A stretch of 64,000 nucleotides of DNA from Oscillospiraceae bacterium. GTDB lineage: Bacteria; Bacillota; Clostridia; Oscillospirales; Oscillospiraceae. A program made the position numbers and the translations under genes. Where the stretch lies: positions 1 to 64,000 of the forward strand of contig JAGAUY010000023.1 of the NCBI GenBank assembly GCA_017620525.1, in the 5' to 3' direction. Of this stretch, positions 24,848-32,990 are shown in pieces. The number at the start of each line of letters is the position of its first letter. Position 1 is the stretch's first letter. Under the pieces are notes generated by a model. That model was not told the DNA's origin. It saw nothing but the letters and a program-made list of their open reading frames with translations, and searched no databases.

Positions 24848-25996
24848 ATGAAAAAGGTTTTTGCACTTGTTATGGCTGCCATGATGGTAGTCGCTATGTT
24901 CGCCGGCTGCGGTTCCAGCAGCTCTGCTGATGCCGGCACCATCAAGATCGGCATGACCGGCCCCCTGACCGGCGGCGCTGCCATTTACGGCACTGCTGTT
25001 GAGGCTGGCATGAAGATCGCTGTTGAAGAGATCAACGCCGCTGCAGGCGAAGACGGCCTGAAGATTGCCTTCCAGTCCCAGGACGACGAGCACGACGGCG
25101 AGAAGGCTCTGAACGCATACAACACCCTGAAGGACTGGGGCATGCAGTTCTTTGCCGGTGCCGTTACCACCGGTCCGTGCCTGCAGATCGCTCCCGAGAC
25201 CGTTGAGGATCAGATCTTCATGATGACTCCCTCCGGTTCTTCCGACAAGATCGCCAACTCCGGCTCCAACATCTTCCAGATGTGCTTCACCGACCCCAAC
25301 CAGGGCGCCAGCGCTGCACAGCTGGTTTACGACCAGCAGATGGCTACCACCATCGGCATCATTTATGACAACTCCGATGACTACTCCAAGGGCCTGATGC
25401 AGGGCTTCAAGACCAAGGCTGCTGAGCTGGGCATGGAGATCGCCATCGAGACCGCTTTCACCGCTGACAACAAGAGCGACCTGTCCACTCAGGTTACCCA
25501 GTGCAAGGATGCCGGCTGTGACTTCGTGTTCCTGCCCTTCTATTACACCGAGGCCGCACAGGTTCTGACCTATGCTGACAAGATCGGTTATGAGCCCACC
25601 TTCTTCGGCTGCGACGGTATGGACGGCATTCTGAGCATGGAAGGCTTCGACACCTCTCTGGCAGAGGGTCTGGCTCTGATGACTCCCTTCAACCCCGATG
25701 CTCCCGAATCTCAGGAATTTGTCGCAAAGTATCAGGAAATGATGAATGGCGAGATCCCCAACCAGTTCGCTGCTGACGGCTACGATGTTATCTACGCCAT
25801 CTACAACGCCTGCGTTGCCACCGGTGTTGACGGTGCAACTTCCGCAGCCGATGCCTGCGCCAAGCTGGAAGAGTACTTCGCATCCTGCACTTTCGACGGT
25901 CTGACCGGTACCGGCATGACCTGGAATGAGGCTGGCATGATCTCCAAGATCCCCGCTGCAGTCATCATTCAGGACGGCAAGTACGTTGCTATGTAA
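24848..25996 (+). CDS. livJ: Branched-chain amino acid ABC transporter, substrate-binding lipoprotein
   Basis: This 382-residue protein has a lipoprotein signal with the lipobox MFAGCGSSSS, then the periplasmic-binding fold I pattern IKIGMTGPLTGGAAIYGTAV, VAVEEINAAAGEDGLK-like and the hinge TFDGLTGTGMTWNEAG. It captures Leu/Ile/Val outside the cell and delivers it to LivHMGF. RBS AAGGAG precedes the ATG. The following 114-bp gap to livH has two strong stem-loops, which would stabilise the livJ message. It is preceded by an attenuator-like leader. Confidence 0.92.
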   Translation: MKKVFALVMAAMMVVAMFAGCGSSSSADAGTIKIGMTGPLTGGAAIYGTAVEAGMKIAVEEINAAAGEDGLKIAFQSQDDEHDGEKALNAYNTLKDWGMQFFAGAVTTGPCLQIAPETVEDQIFMMTPSGSSDKIANSGSNIFQMCFTDPNQGASAAQLVYDQQMATTIGIIYDNSDDYSKGLMQGFKTKAAELGMEIAIETAFTADNKSDLSTQVTQCKDAGCDFVFLPFYYTEAAQVLTYADKIGYEPTFFGCDGMDGILSMEGFDTSLAEGLALMTPFNPDAPESQEFVAKYQEMMNGEIPNQFAADGYDVIYAIYNACVATGVDGATSAADACAKLEEYFASCTFDGLTGTGMTWNEAGMISKIPAAVIIQDGKYVAM

Positions 25997-26007
25997 TTTC
26001 AACCACT

Positions 26008-26093
26008 GGGATGGGAGGGGTAACCCTCCCATCCCTAAAGTGCTTCGACAGTCCATGAGAGCGGCCGCATCCGGCCGCCGTCATAGGCTGTCG
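26008..26093 (+). promoter_or_regulatory. livJ-livH intercistronic stem-loops
   Basis: A 12-bp perfect stem with a GUAA (GNRA) tetraloop (26008-26019 / 26024-26035) is followed by GCGGCCG/CGGCCGC (26061-26067 / 26072-26078), itself enclosed by CGACAG/CTGTCG (26046-26051 / 26088-26093). There is no U-run. They probably protect the livJ mRNA 3' end and reduce downstream expression. Confidence 0.65.
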
Positions 26094-26110
26094 AGAAAGA
26101 GAGGTAAGAT

Positions 26111-26992
26111 ATGCAAATTCTACAGTATCTGATCAACGGCATCAGCATTGGCGCGGTCTATGCGATCATCGCCCTTGGCTATACCATGGTCTACGGCATT
26201 GCCAAGATGCTGAACTTCGCTCACGGCGACGTCATCATGGTCGGCGCCTACATTTCCTTCTGCGTCACCAACTATCTGGGATTGCCCGCCATCGTTTCCA
26301 TCCTCGCTGCGATGATCGTCTGTACGGTTTTGGGCATCATCATCGAGGCGCTGGCTTACAAACCCCTGCGCGGTACATCCAGTCTGGCTGTTCTGATTAC
26401 CGCCATCGGTGTCAGCTATTTCCTGCAGAACGCGGCTCAGCTGATCTGGGGTTCTGCACCCAAGAACTTCACCAGCATTGTGACCTTCAAGCCCTTCTCC
26501 CTGGCCGGCGGAGAGCTGGTTATCACCGGTGAAGTGATCATCACCATTGTGATTTCTGTTCTGATCATGGTCGGTCTGACTCTGTTCACCGGAAAGACCC
26601 GTATGGGCAAGGCCATGCGCGCCGTGTCTGAGGACCGGGATGCCGCTCAGCTGATGGGTATCAACGTCAATCAGACCATTTCCATGACCTTTGCCATCGG
26701 CTCCGCTCTGGCGGCTGTCGCCGGTGTGCTGCTGTGCTCCACTGTTCCCACCCTGATGCCCACCACCGGATCCATGCCCGGCATCCGGGCCTTTACCGCT
26801 GCGGTTATCGGCGGTATCGGGTCCATCCCCGGCGCTATGCTGGGCGGCATCCTGCTGGGTGTTATTGAGACCTTCAGCAAGAAGTACATTTCCACCGAGT
26901 TCAGCGATGCCATCGTGTTCGCTGTGCTGATTCTGATCCTGCTTGTGAAGCCTGCGGGCCTTCTGGGCAAGCAGGTCCAGGAGAAAGTGTGA
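26111..26992 (+). CDS. livH: Branched-chain amino acid ABC transporter permease LivH
   Basis: This 293-residue permease starts LINGISIGAVYAIIALGYTM and has the ABC-coupling loop in KTRMGKAMRAVSEDRDAAQLMG plus the LivH family C-terminal GGIGSIPGAMLGGILLGV. It forms the membrane channel with LivM. RBS AGAGGT precedes the ATG. The stop (26990-26992) is 10 bp before livM. Confidence 0.93.
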   Translation: MQILQYLINGISIGAVYAIIALGYTMVYGIAKMLNFAHGDVIMVGAYISFCVTNYLGLPAIVSILAAMIVCTVLGIIIEALAYKPLRGTSSLAVLITAIGVSYFLQNAAQLIWGSAPKNFTSIVTFKPFSLAGGELVITGEVIITIVISVLIMVGLTLFTGKTRMGKAMRAVSEDRDAAQLMGINVNQTISMTFAIGSALAAVAGVLLCSTVPTLMPTTGSMPGIRAFTAAVIGGIGSIPGAMLGGILLGVIETFSKKYISTEFSDAIVFAVLILILLVKPAGLLGKQVQEKV

Positions 26993-27002
26993 GGTGCGGG
27001 GT

Positions 27003-28091
27003 ATGAAAAAAATCTGGAACAAACTGTGGAACAACAAGAATACCCGCACCAATCTGATCACTTATCTGGTTGTGATCGTCGCCTATGCCATCATGCAGAC
27101 GCTGTACAGCATGGGAATTCTGAGCAGCGCAATGAAAGGATACATGGTTCCTGTGTGCGCTTATATTTCCCTGGCGGTTTCGCTGAACCTGCTGGTTGGT
27201 ATCTGCGGTGAGCTGAGCCTGGGTCATGCAGGCTTTATGGGCATTGGCGCCTTTACCGGCATTGTGGTTGCTGCACTGCTGGAGACATCCATTCCCAATG
27301 AGATCCTGCGCCTGACGGTTGCCATGTTTGCAGGCGGCACCATGGCCGGTGTGTTTGGCTTCTTCATCGGTATTCCCGCCCTGCGTCTGAGAGGCGACTA
27401 TCTGGCCATCGTGACGCTGGCCTTTGGCGAGATCCTGAAGAACATCTTCGGTAATCTTTACATCGGTCTGGATGCTGAAGGTTTCCATATGGCAGCCAGC
27501 GCCGGCAAGGTTCAGCTGCTTGAAGGCGGCAAGATGATTCTGGACGGCCCTGTCGGCGCCACCGGCATCAACAGACTGTCCACCTTCCCCATGGGTTTTG
27601 TACTGATCCTGTTCACGCTGTTTGTGGTGCTGAATCTGATCAACTCCAAGGAAGGTCGTGCAATCAAAGCTGTCCGTGACAACCGCATTGCTGCGGAATC
27701 TGTGGGCATCAATGTCACAGCATTCCGTATGAAAGCATTCGTGGTCTCTGCATTCCTGGCCGGTATGGCCGGCGTGCTGTTTGGCCTGAATATGTCTTCC
27801 GTGGCAGCATCCAAGTTCAATTTCAATACATCCATCAACATTCTGGTTTTTGTCGTTCTGGGCGGCATGGGCAATATCCTCGGTTCCATCATTTCCGCAA
27901 CGGTGCTGTATATTCTGCCTGAAGCCATGCGCGGTCTGGATGATCTGCGTATGATCCTCTATGCAGTGGTGCTGATCATCGTCATGCTGTGTACCTGGTC
28001 TCCCAGCGTCAAGAATGTCATGCAGCGCATCAGCGCAGCAATCCGGGATAAGGTGAGCAGAAACAAGAAGGAGGCGGGAACCAATGAATGA
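27003..28091 (+). CDS. livM: Branched-chain amino acid ABC transporter permease LivM
   Basis: This 362-residue permease has the LivM signature LNLLVGICGELSLGHAGFMG, the loop GRAIKAVRDNRIAAESVGIN and C-terminal GGMGNILGSIISATVL. It carries the second half of the channel. The ATG at 27003 was chosen with GAGGTG (26991-26996) 6 bp upstream. A basic C-terminal tail (RISAAIRDKVSRNKKEA) extends past the last helix. The stop is 8 bp into livG. Confidence 0.93.
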   Translation: MKKIWNKLWNNKNTRTNLITYLVVIVAYAIMQTLYSMGILSSAMKGYMVPVCAYISLAVSLNLLVGICGELSLGHAGFMGIGAFTGIVVAALLETSIPNEILRLTVAMFAGGTMAGVFGFFIGIPALRLRGDYLAIVTLAFGEILKNIFGNLYIGLDAEGFHMAASAGKVQLLEGGKMILDGPVGATGINRLSTFPMGFVLILFTLFVVLNLINSKEGRAIKAVRDNRIAAESVGINVTAFRMKAFVVSAFLAGMAGVLFGLNMSSVAASKFNFNTSINILVFVVLGGMGNILGSIISATVLYILPEAMRGLDDLRMILYAVVLIIVMLCTWSPSVKNVMQRISAAIRDKVSRNKKEAGTNE

Positions 28092-28932
28092 ATACAGCAG
28101 AAAAATGTTGAAGGTTCCCACCTATAACCTGTTGCGTGAGCAGGATATGGGTAAGCTTCCTGTTCTGGATGTCCGGAACCTCGGCATCGATTTCGGCGGT
28201 CTGACCGCTGTCGATGGCTTCAATATGACCATCGGTCCCACCGAGATCTCCGGTCTGATCGGCCCCAACGGTGCCGGCAAGACCACGATCTTCAATCTTC
28301 TGACCAGTGTGTACCAGCCTACCCGTGGTTCCATCCTGCTCAACGGCATCGACACCAAGGGTATGAACACTGCGAAGGTCAATAAGCTGGGCATCGCCCG
28401 TACCTTCCAGAACATCCGTCTGTTCAACGATATGACTGCTCTGGATAATGTAAAGGTTGGTATGCATAACGAGATCAGGTGCTCTTTCCTGTCCAGCCTG
28501 CTGCGCCTGCCTTCTTACTATAAGTCTGAGAAGAAGGCCAATGAAAAGGCAATGGAGCTGTTGGACTTTATGGGCCTTGCCGACATTGCCGATCAGAAGG
28601 CAGGCAGCTTGCCCTATGGCGTTCAGCGCCGTCTGGAGATCTGCCGCGCGCTGGCTTCCAATCCTGCCATCATCCTGCTGGATGAGCCTGCTGCCGGTAT
28701 GAACCCCAGCGAGACTGCGGAGCTGATGCATCAGATCCGCCGCATCCGCGATACTTTCCACATTGCCATCTTCCTGATCGAGCACGATATGAATCTGGTC
28801 ATGAATGTTTGCGAGGGCATCGTGGTCGTCAATTATGGTAAGATCATTGCCAAGGGTACCCCCGAAGAGATCAAGAACGATCCCGCGGTTATCGAAGCAT
28901 ACCTTGGCAGAAAGAATGAGGTGGACGCATGA
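28084..28932 (+). CDS. livG: Branched-chain amino acid ABC transporter ATP-binding protein LivG
   Basis: This 282-residue ATPase has Walker A GPNGAGKTT, a Q-loop region at TFQNIRLF, signature LPYGVQRRLEICRAL and Walker B AIILLDEPAAGMNP with H-loop IEHDM. The N-terminus has about 20 extra residues (EYSRKMLKVPTYNLLREQDM) before the first beta strand. It powers transport with LivF. RBS AAGGAGG lies upstream; the start overlaps livM by 8 bp and the stop overlaps livF by 4 bp (ATGA). Confidence 0.93.
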   Translation: MNEYSRKMLKVPTYNLLREQDMGKLPVLDVRNLGIDFGGLTAVDGFNMTIGPTEISGLIGPNGAGKTTIFNLLTSVYQPTRGSILLNGIDTKGMNTAKVNKLGIARTFQNIRLFNDMTALDNVKVGMHNEIRCSFLSSLLRLPSYYKSEKKANEKAMELLDFMGLADIADQKAGSLPYGVQRRLEICRALASNPAIILLDEPAAGMNPSETAELMHQIRRIRDTFHIAIFLIEHDMNLVMNVCEGIVVVNYGKIIAKGTPEEIKNDPAVIEAYLGRKNEVDA

Positions 28933-29636
28933 GTACAATGCTGAAAATTGATGATATTCATGTGTACTACGGTGCCATCCATGCTATCAAGGGTGTATCC
29001 TTTGAAGTTGGTGAGGGTGAGATCGTTGCCCTGATCGGTGCCAACGGCGCCGGAAAGAGCACCATTTTGAAAACTGTCTCCGGACTGATGCATCCCCGCA
29101 GCGGTTCCATCAGCTTTATGGATGAGCAGATCGCCCATATGGATGCCTATAAGCTGCTGCGCCACGGCCTGGCCCATGTTCCCGAAGGACGCCGCATCTT
29201 CCTGCAGATGACTGTTCAGGAAAATCTGGAGATGGGCGCCTATATCCGCAAGGATGTTTCCAAGGCGGACCTGGATATGGTGTTCAACTATTTCCCTCGT
29301 CTGAAGGAGCGCCGCAAGCAGATCGCCGGAACGCTGTCCGGCGGTGAGCAGCAGATGCTGGCCATGTCCCGTGCGCTGATGAGCCACCCCAAGCTGATGA
29401 TGCTGGATGAACCCTCCATGGGCCTGGCGCCCATTCTGGTGGATCAGATCTTCGACATCATCAAGCAGCTGCATAAGGACGGTACCACCATCCTGCTGGT
29501 CGAGCAGAATGCGTCCAAAGCGCTGGAGATTGCCGATCGTGCCTATGTCCTGGAGACCGGCAACATCACCCTCAGCGGAACCGGCGTGGAGCTGGCCCGC
29601 AGTGATGAAGTCCGCAAGGCTTATCTTGGCGGTTGA
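28929..29636 (+). CDS. livF: Branched-chain amino acid ABC transporter ATP-binding protein LivF
   Basis: This 235-residue ATPase has Walker A GANGAGKST, the LivF loop VPEGRRIFLQMTVQENLEMG, signature LSGGEQQMLAMSRALM and Walker B KLMMLDEPSMGLAP with H-loop VEQNASKALE. It is the final gene of the liv operon, translated by ATGA overlap with livG. A strong terminator follows at 29651-29687. Confidence 0.94.
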   Translation: MSTMLKIDDIHVYYGAIHAIKGVSFEVGEGEIVALIGANGAGKSTILKTVSGLMHPRSGSISFMDEQIAHMDAYKLLRHGLAHVPEGRRIFLQMTVQENLEMGAYIRKDVSKADLDMVFNYFPRLKERRKQIAGTLSGGEQQMLAMSRALMSHPKLMMLDEPSMGLAPILVDQIFDIIKQLHKDGTTILLVEQNASKALEIADRAYVLETGNITLSGTGVELARSDEVRKAYLGG

Positions 29637-29650
29637 TCCAATTCATAATC

Positions 29651-29687
29651 AAACACCCTCTGCATATTCTGTGCAGGGGGTGTTTTT
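29651..29687 (+). terminator. Intrinsic terminator of the liv operon
   Basis: Stem AAACACCC-T-CTGCA (29651-29664) pairs with TGCAG-G-GGGTGTTT, with one T-G wobble, followed by a T-run that runs into the ATG of the next small gene (29688). Confidence 0.88.
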
Positions 29688-29837
29688 ATGTGCCGCAGAA
29701 ATCAGCTGAGGGGGTGTATCTTCCTTGGATTTGGCCTGGGGCTGCTGATCGGACGGTGTCTGGAATCGGGATTCCTGTGTACCTGGGGCGGGATCATCCT
29801 GATTATTGCCGGGGTCTGTACCCTGCAGAAAAAATAG
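29688..29837 (+). CDS. 49-residue two-helix membrane protein
   Basis: The ATG at 29688 starts MCRRNQLRGCIFLGFGLGLL; it continues with SGFLCTWGGIILIIAGVCTL and ends QKK. It has two hydrophobic helices, positive residues at both ends and cysteines in each helix. The pattern of glycine-rich helix, SGFLC and second helix resembles small conserved clostridial membrane proteins of unknown role. The start codon lies in the T-run of the liv terminator, and there is no clear RBS, so its expression is uncertain. Confidence 0.5.
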   Translation: MCRRNQLRGCIFLGFGLGLLIGRCLESGFLCTWGGIILIIAGVCTLQKK

Positions 29838-29900
29838 AGTCATATCCTTGTCCGCAGGTGAATAAGCTATGACAGCAACACTGTAGAAGGAGTGATTCTG

Positions 29901-31394
29901 TTGGAATTGCAGTTTGAAAGGACGGCTCTCCGGTGCCTGGACCGGATCATCCGGGAAGTCAGGACGGAGGAAGTGACACAGGAACTGAAATTGCCGGAAG
30001 GGCTGCCGGACATCGGACGGGTGCTGGCTGCCTGGGGGCAGGTGGTACTGCGGAGCAAGGAATGGCGGGCGGATAACGTAGTTGTCTCCGGCGGTGTGAT
30101 GATCTGGGTACTGTATGCTCCGGAAGACGGATCTGACCCGAGATGTGTGGATACCTGGCTTCCGTTTTCCATGAAATGGGATGTCTCGTCAGCGGACAGG
30201 GAGGGAACCATTCGTGTCATGCCGCTGCTGCGCTTTGCGGACAGCAGGACGCTGTCTGCCCGAAAGATCATGGTTCGTGCCGGAATTGGGGCCTGGGGGG
30301 ATATTCTGTGTCCGCGGGAAGTGCAGATCTGCCGGGCGGGGGAGGTTCCTGAAGATGTGCAGCTGCTGAAGCGTACTTATCCTGTGATGCTCCCCAGAGA
30401 ATCCGGCGAGAAGACATTCGTACTGGATGAGGATCTGACTATTCCCGGTGCAGCGGCAGAAAAGCTGCTGAGCTATACCATCCAGCCGGAAATCACAGAC
30501 CGGAAAGTGGCGGCGGGAAAGCTGGTATTCCGGGGAAGCGGGAATCTGCATCTGGTCTATCGCTGTGCCGAAGGGCGGATCAGAACCTGCGACTTTGAAC
30601 TGCCGTTTTCACAGTTTCAGGAGCTGGAAGAGGAGCACGGCAGTGATGCCAGGGCAGATCTTGCACCGGCAGTTACCAGCCTGGAGCTGGATCTGGCGGA
30701 GGAGGGACGGCTGCGTCTGAAGTGCGGCCTGGTCTGCCAGTATGTGGTCAATGACTGCAGCCTGCTGGAACTGACGCAGGATGCGTACAGCTCCCGCAGG
30801 CAGATGGATATCACTATGGAAGAGCTGAAACTTCCCGCGATCCTGGATGAACACCGGGAAAGTATCCGCGCAGAGCAAATCCTTCCGGGGCAGAGCGGAC
30901 AGGTGGTGGATGTTACATTCCTGCCGGATTTTCCGAGACAGCGGCACGCCGGAGACAGTGCGTCATTTGAGATTCCGGGACTGTTTCAGGTGCTGTACTA
31001 CGGTGATGACGAAGCCTTGACGGCAGCGTCTGCCCGTTGGGAAGGACGCTATGAACTGCCCGCCGGAGCGGACAGCCTTATCCATGGAATTTCAGCGCCT
31101 GTGGGCAGGCCCGCAGCTGCATCCGGCAGTGAAGGAATGGAGCTGACCGGACAGATTCAGTTTCTGGCGGAAACGACTGCTCAGCAGGGGATTCCCATGG
31201 CAGCGGCTCTGGAACTTGGAGAGCTTCAGGAACCGGACCCTGCCCGTCCGTCTCTGATCCTTTGCCGTCCGAAAGGGGAGGAACTGTGGGAGCTGGCAAA
31301 GCGCTGCGGATCCACAGTGGACGCCATACGCCGGGCGAACAAGCTGGAGGCAGAGCCGGAAGACGATCAGATCCTGCTGATCCCGGTCAGCTGA
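29901..31394 (+). CDS. SPOCS (DUF3794) and LysM domain protein
   Basis: This 497-residue protein has repeated SPOCS-type modules (ELKLPEGLPDIGRVLAAWGQ; VLDEDLTIPGAAAEKLL; ELKLPAILDEHRESIRAEQI) and a C-terminal LysM (GEELWELAKRCGSTVDAIRR then ANKLEAEPEDDQILLIPV). SPOCS/LysM proteins of Clostridia are spore coat or cell-wall associated. The TTG at 29901 was chosen with AAGGAG (29887-29892) 8 bp upstream. A strong hairpin follows the stop at 31418-31452. Confidence 0.85.
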   Translation: MELQFERTALRCLDRIIREVRTEEVTQELKLPEGLPDIGRVLAAWGQVVLRSKEWRADNVVVSGGVMIWVLYAPEDGSDPRCVDTWLPFSMKWDVSSADREGTIRVMPLLRFADSRTLSARKIMVRAGIGAWGDILCPREVQICRAGEVPEDVQLLKRTYPVMLPRESGEKTFVLDEDLTIPGAAAEKLLSYTIQPEITDRKVAAGKLVFRGSGNLHLVYRCAEGRIRTCDFELPFSQFQELEEEHGSDARADLAPAVTSLELDLAEEGRLRLKCGLVCQYVVNDCSLLELTQDAYSSRRQMDITMEELKLPAILDEHRESIRAEQILPGQSGQVVDVTFLPDFPRQRHAGDSASFEIPGLFQVLYYGDDEALTAASARWEGRYELPAGADSLIHGISAPVGRPAAASGSEGMELTGQIQFLAETTAQQGIPMAAALELGELQEPDPARPSLILCRPKGEELWELAKRCGSTVDAIRRANKLEAEPEDDQILLIPVS

Positions 31395-31417
31395 AGGACA
31401 GGGATTGAACAAAAGAA

Positions 31418-31452
31418 GAACGCCGTTCCGGGGGAGAGCCGGAACGGCGTTC
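31418..31452 (+). terminator. Strong hairpin after the SPOCS gene
   Basis: A 14-bp perfect stem GAACGCCGTTCCGG (31418-31431) / CCGGAACGGCGTTC (31439-31452) has a 7-nt loop but no U-run. It is a possible terminator or mRNA end. The rest of 31395-31619 shows only a possible GTAAC/GTTAC stem and the next promoter. Confidence 0.5.
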
Positions 31453-31555
31453 AGCAGACTGTCGCTGCAGGGGGTGATTGTCTGCCTGATTAAGAGTAAC
31501 GCAAAAAGACCTGCGGTTACAAGGGGAAAGCGTCGAATCTTCAAAGATTTTTGTC

Positions 31556-31584
31556 TTGTCATCGATGGTAATTGGTGGTATAAT
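31556..31584 (+). promoter_or_regulatory. Promoter of the G3E GTPase pair
   Basis: TTGTCA (31556-31561) and TATAAT (31579-31584) are separated by 17 bp, 36 bp before the ATG at 31620. Confidence 0.8.
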
Positions 31585-31619
31585 ATATCGTAATAATTTA
31601 TGTACAGAAGGTGTATGAT

Positions 31620-32987
31620 ATGACGAAAATTGATATTTACTCCGGTTTCCTCGGTGCCGGCAAGACCACGCTCATCAAGAAGATGATCAGCGAGGCCTAT
31701 AAGGGTCAGAAGCTGGTCCTGATCGAGAACGAGTTCGGCGAGATCGGTATTGACGGCGGCTTCCTGCAGGATGCCGGCATCAACATCACGGAAATGAACT
31801 CCGGCTGTATCTGCTGCAGCCTGGTGGGTGACTTCGGCAAGGCGCTGACCCAGGTCATCACCGAGTATGACCCCGACCGCATCATCATCGAGCCCTCCGG
31901 TGTCGGCAAGCTGTCCGACGTCATTGCCGCTGTGGAGAAGGTGACGAATAACGAAGTTACTCTGGGCTATACCGTTGCCGTTGCTGATGCGGGTAAGGTC
32001 AAGGTCTATATGAAGAACTTCGGCGAGTTCTACAACAACCAGATCGAGACTGCTTCCACCATCATCCTTTCCCGTACCGATTCCATCCCCCAGAGCAAGC
32101 TGGATACTTCCGTTGCGCTGATTCGGGAGCACAATGCGGTCGCCACTCTGGTCACCACCCCCTGGGGCGAGCTGACCGGCGAGCAGCTGATCGCCGCCAT
32201 GGAAGGCAAGGCAACTCTGGCTGCGGAACTGGCCCGCCTGGAGATGGAGCGTCTGGCTGCCGAAGAGCACCATCATCACCATCATGAGCATGATGAGAAC
32301 TGCACCTGCGGCTGCCATGACCACGACCACGAACACCATCACCATCATGATGAGGACGATCACTGCTGCTGTCATGATCATGATCACGAACACCATCATC
32401 ATGATGAGGACGGGCACTGCTGTCATCACCACCATGACGAAGAGCATGAGCACCACCATCATGAGGAAGGCCACTGCTGCCACGGTCACCATCATGGCGA
32501 CGAGGGTTGCCACGAGCACCACCATGGCCATGAGGACGAGCATCACTGCTGTGAGCACCATCATCATGATCATGAGGAGCATGAGCATCACCACCACGAG
32601 CATGATGAGCACTGCTGTTGCGGCCATGACCATGAGCACCATCATGAGCATCATCACCATCACGACCACGGCGAGCACTGCTCCTGCGGCCATGATCATC
32701 ACCATCATCATGCCGATGAGGTCTTCACTTCCTGGGGCCGTGAGACCCATCTGAAATTCGAGCGTTCCGCCATCGAGAATGCGCTGAAGGAACTGGATTC
32801 CGGCAAGTACGGCATGGTCCTGCGGGCAAAGGGTATCCTGCCCTGCGTGGACGGCACCTGGATCCATTTCGATATGGTTCCCGAGGAGATCGACATCCGT
32901 ACCGGCTCTGCCGACATCAACGGCAAGCTCTGCGTCATCGGCGCTCAGCTGGACGAAGCCGGCGTGGCCGCCCTGTTTGGAGTGTAA
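31620..32987 (+). CDS. COG0523 (CobW/G3E) GTPase with a very large His/Cys-rich insertion
   Basis: This 455-residue protein has Walker A GFLGAGKTTL, the metal motif CxCC in SGCICCSL, EPSGVGKLSDV, and a C-terminal CobW-like domain (TSWGRETHLKFERSAIENAL). Between them, roughly residues 215-370, is a stretch of alternating His, Asp, Glu and Cys clusters (HHHHHH, DENCTCGCHDHDH and similar). COG0523 proteins insert or store metals, often zinc, cobalt or nickel. A segment this long could act as a metal store. The ATG follows AGAAGGTG by 6 bp. It is coupled to a second G3E gene 3 bp on. Confidence 0.9.
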   Translation: MTKIDIYSGFLGAGKTTLIKKMISEAYKGQKLVLIENEFGEIGIDGGFLQDAGINITEMNSGCICCSLVGDFGKALTQVITEYDPDRIIIEPSGVGKLSDVIAAVEKVTNNEVTLGYTVAVADAGKVKVYMKNFGEFYNNQIETASTIILSRTDSIPQSKLDTSVALIREHNAVATLVTTPWGELTGEQLIAAMEGKATLAAELARLEMERLAAEEHHHHHHEHDENCTCGCHDHDHEHHHHHDEDDHCCCHDHDHEHHHHDEDGHCCHHHHDEEHEHHHHEEGHCCHGHHHGDEGCHEHHHGHEDEHHCCEHHHHDHEEHEHHHHEHDEHCCCGHDHEHHHEHHHHHDHGEHCSCGHDHHHHHADEVFTSWGRETHLKFERSAIENALKELDSGKYGMVLRAKGILPCVDGTWIHFDMVPEEIDIRTGSADINGKLCVIGAQLDEAGVAALFGV

Positions 32988-32990
32988 GCC

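Noticed and set aside
24561..24848. T-box or amino acid riboswitch upstream of livJ
   Set aside because: No T-box-like or known riboswitch core was found. The leader ORF with competing stems explains the structure better.
31405..31593. 62-codon ORF after the SPOCS gene
   Set aside because: It lies across a strong hairpin and the next promoter and has no ribosome site or family look.
32263..32720. Apparent repeat array in the His/Cys-rich region
   Set aside because: Units vary in length and follow His/Cys codons in one reading frame. It is a coding low-complexity block, not CRISPR or satellite DNA.
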